From NCBI GenBank assembly GCA_945874515.1, contig CAMCHA010000146.1:1-6709 (forward strand): DNA of 6,709 bases. The letters run 5' to 3'. Under the pieces are notes generated by a model. That model was not told the DNA's origin. It searched no databases and saw only the letters and a list, made by a program, of their open reading frames with translations. Position numbers and translations under genes: made by a program. Origin of the DNA: Asaia bogorensis. GTDB taxonomy: Bacteria; Pseudomonadota; Alphaproteobacteria; Acetobacterales; Acetobacteraceae. This document shows, piece after piece, positions 5,847-6,709 of this stretch (within the stretch, counting starts at the first letter, position 1; each line of letters starts with the position of its first letter).

Positions 5847-6709
5847 GATCCGTTTGACCCGCCGCCAAACCCTTGCCTCTGCTGCTGCGCTATGCGCTGC
5901 AAGCCCTGCCATTGCTCAGAAAGTCGCGCCGCCGCCGCCGCAGCGCCCGCTTTTCGGTGCGCAGCATTGGCGGCTGGCCAATGGGTTGGAGGTTGCCTTC
6001 ATCCCCTTCAGCCGGGCGCCGGTGGTGACGCAGTATTTGTTCTTTGCCGCGGGCGGGGCGGAAGACCCGGCGGGGCGTTCGGGTGTGGCGCATTTTCTTG
6101 AGCACATGATGTTCAAGGGCAGCCCCAAAATTGGGGTGGGCGATTTCTCTCGGCTGGTGGCGCGGGAAGGCGGCAATGATAATGCCTTCACGTCGCGTGA
6201 TGTGACCGCCTATCATCAGGCGGTGGAGGCTTCACGCCTTGGCATGATCCTGGAGATGGAGGCGGACCGCATGGCCGCCGCGCTGATTCCGCAGGAATTT
6301 CTGGAAAGTGAGCGCGGTGTAGTGCTGGAAGAACGCCAGCAAAGGACGGATTCCAACCCGAGGGCACGTTTCCGGGAGGCGTTTACGGCCGCCCTTTGGG
6401 GCCGGCAGCATTGGGCAGGCAGGCCCATTATTGGCTGGGAGGATGAGATCCGCGCCATTTCCCGCGATGATCTGGCCGGGTTCCATGCTCGGTTTTACGC
6501 GCCTTCCAATGCGACCTTGGTGATCAGCGGCGCGGTGCCGAAAGATGAGGTACGGCGGCTGGTGGATAAGCATTACGGTGGCATTCCGGCGCGCGTGGCG
6601 GCAAAGCGGGATCGTGCGCCGGCGCCGGCGCAGGCAGCGGAACCCAGGCTGATCCGGCGTGATCCGATGACACGAGATGCGCTGTTCCTGAAGGCCTGGA
6701 TGGCGCCGT
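5845..6709 (+). CDS. M16 family zinc metallopeptidase (insulinase/pitrilysin-like), N-terminal part
   Basis: Frame 1 is open from the ATG at 5845 to the right edge, giving 288 residues of a protein that in single-unit M16 peptidases is usually about 420-460 long. The inverted zinc motif HFLEH is at 83-87, and Glu163 (in VVLEER) lies 76 residues after His87, as expected for the third zinc ligand. Other family features are AAGGAEDPAGRSGVAHFLEH leading into the site, FTSRDVTAYH (115-124), WAGRPIIGWEDEI (190-202) and FYAPSNATLVISG (217-229). The catalytic site therefore looks intact. Residues 1-24 form a signal peptide with a twin-arginine pattern (LTRRQTLA), an alanine-rich core and a probable cut after AIA, so export to the periplasm is likely, perhaps by Tat. 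An in-frame TGA at 5827-5829 excludes a longer start; TTG at 5854 is a less likely alternative. A second M16 gene often follows in such clusters but is beyond the window. Confidence 0.95.
   Translation, partial: MIRLTRRQTLASAAALCAASPAIAQKVAPPPPQRPLFGAQHWRLANGLEVAFIPFSRAPVVTQYLFFAAGGAEDPAGRSGVAHFLEHMMFKGSPKIGVGDFSRLVAREGGNDNAFTSRDVTAYHQAVEASRLGMILEMEADRMAAALIPQEFLESERGVVLEERQQRTDSNPRARFREAFTAALWGRQHWAGRPIIGWEDEIRAISRDDLAGFHARFYAPSNATLVISGAVPKDEVRRLVDKHYGGIPARVAAKRDRAPAPAQAAEPRLIRRDPMTRDALFLKAWMAP

Noticed and set aside
5927..5941. CCG-rich run in the M16 gene
   Set aside because: It simply encodes a proline linker after the signal peptide; too short to treat as a functional repeat.

Overview
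This window looks like an ordinary housekeeping stretch of a GC-rich alphaproteobacterial chromosome, probably Rhodospirillales and possibly Acetobacteraceae. The evidence is the gene order (ribF, ileS, lspA, a DUF3035/BamF lipoprotein, an M16 peptidase), the presence of BamF, which is an alphaproteobacterial lipoprotein, and the codon bias. All recognisable genes lie on the + strand. I see no phage, IS, CRISPR, tRNA, rRNA or toxin-antitoxin module, and no clearly novel multi-gene system.

Layout. Bases 1-165 are the C-terminal end of a MaoC-type (hot-dog) enoyl-CoA hydratase whose start lies outside the window. Four bases later comes a LOG-family phosphoribohydrolase (170-751), whose stop overlaps the start of ribF (751-1677, bifunctional riboflavin kinase/FAD synthetase). 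A 165-bp gap (1678-1842) holds a perfect 9-bp tandem duplication and a perfect 10-bp-stem hairpin. Then come ileS (1843-4668), lspA (4668-5225) and a bamF-like lipoprotein gene (5222-5797), which overlap one another by 1 and 4 bases and are probably translationally coupled. After an AT-richer 47-bp gap, an M16 zinc peptidase with a twin-arginine-like signal peptide starts at 5845 and runs off the right edge.

Functionally, RibF makes FMN and FAD and IleS charges tRNA-Ile. LspA is signal peptidase II, and the gene overlapping its end encodes a lipoprotein with a clear lipobox (LVGC), so enzyme and likely substrate are adjacent. BamF and the secreted M16 peptidase both point to the cell envelope.

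The most noteworthy structure is a roughly 49-bp, GC-rich double-palindrome element (4681-4729). It looks like a dispersed palindromic repeat lying in frame inside the first codons of lspA, where it encodes about 17 residues of an unusual N-terminal extension. Other points of modest interest are the hairpin and tandem repeat ahead of ileS and the weak, hairpin-embedded start of the M16 gene.
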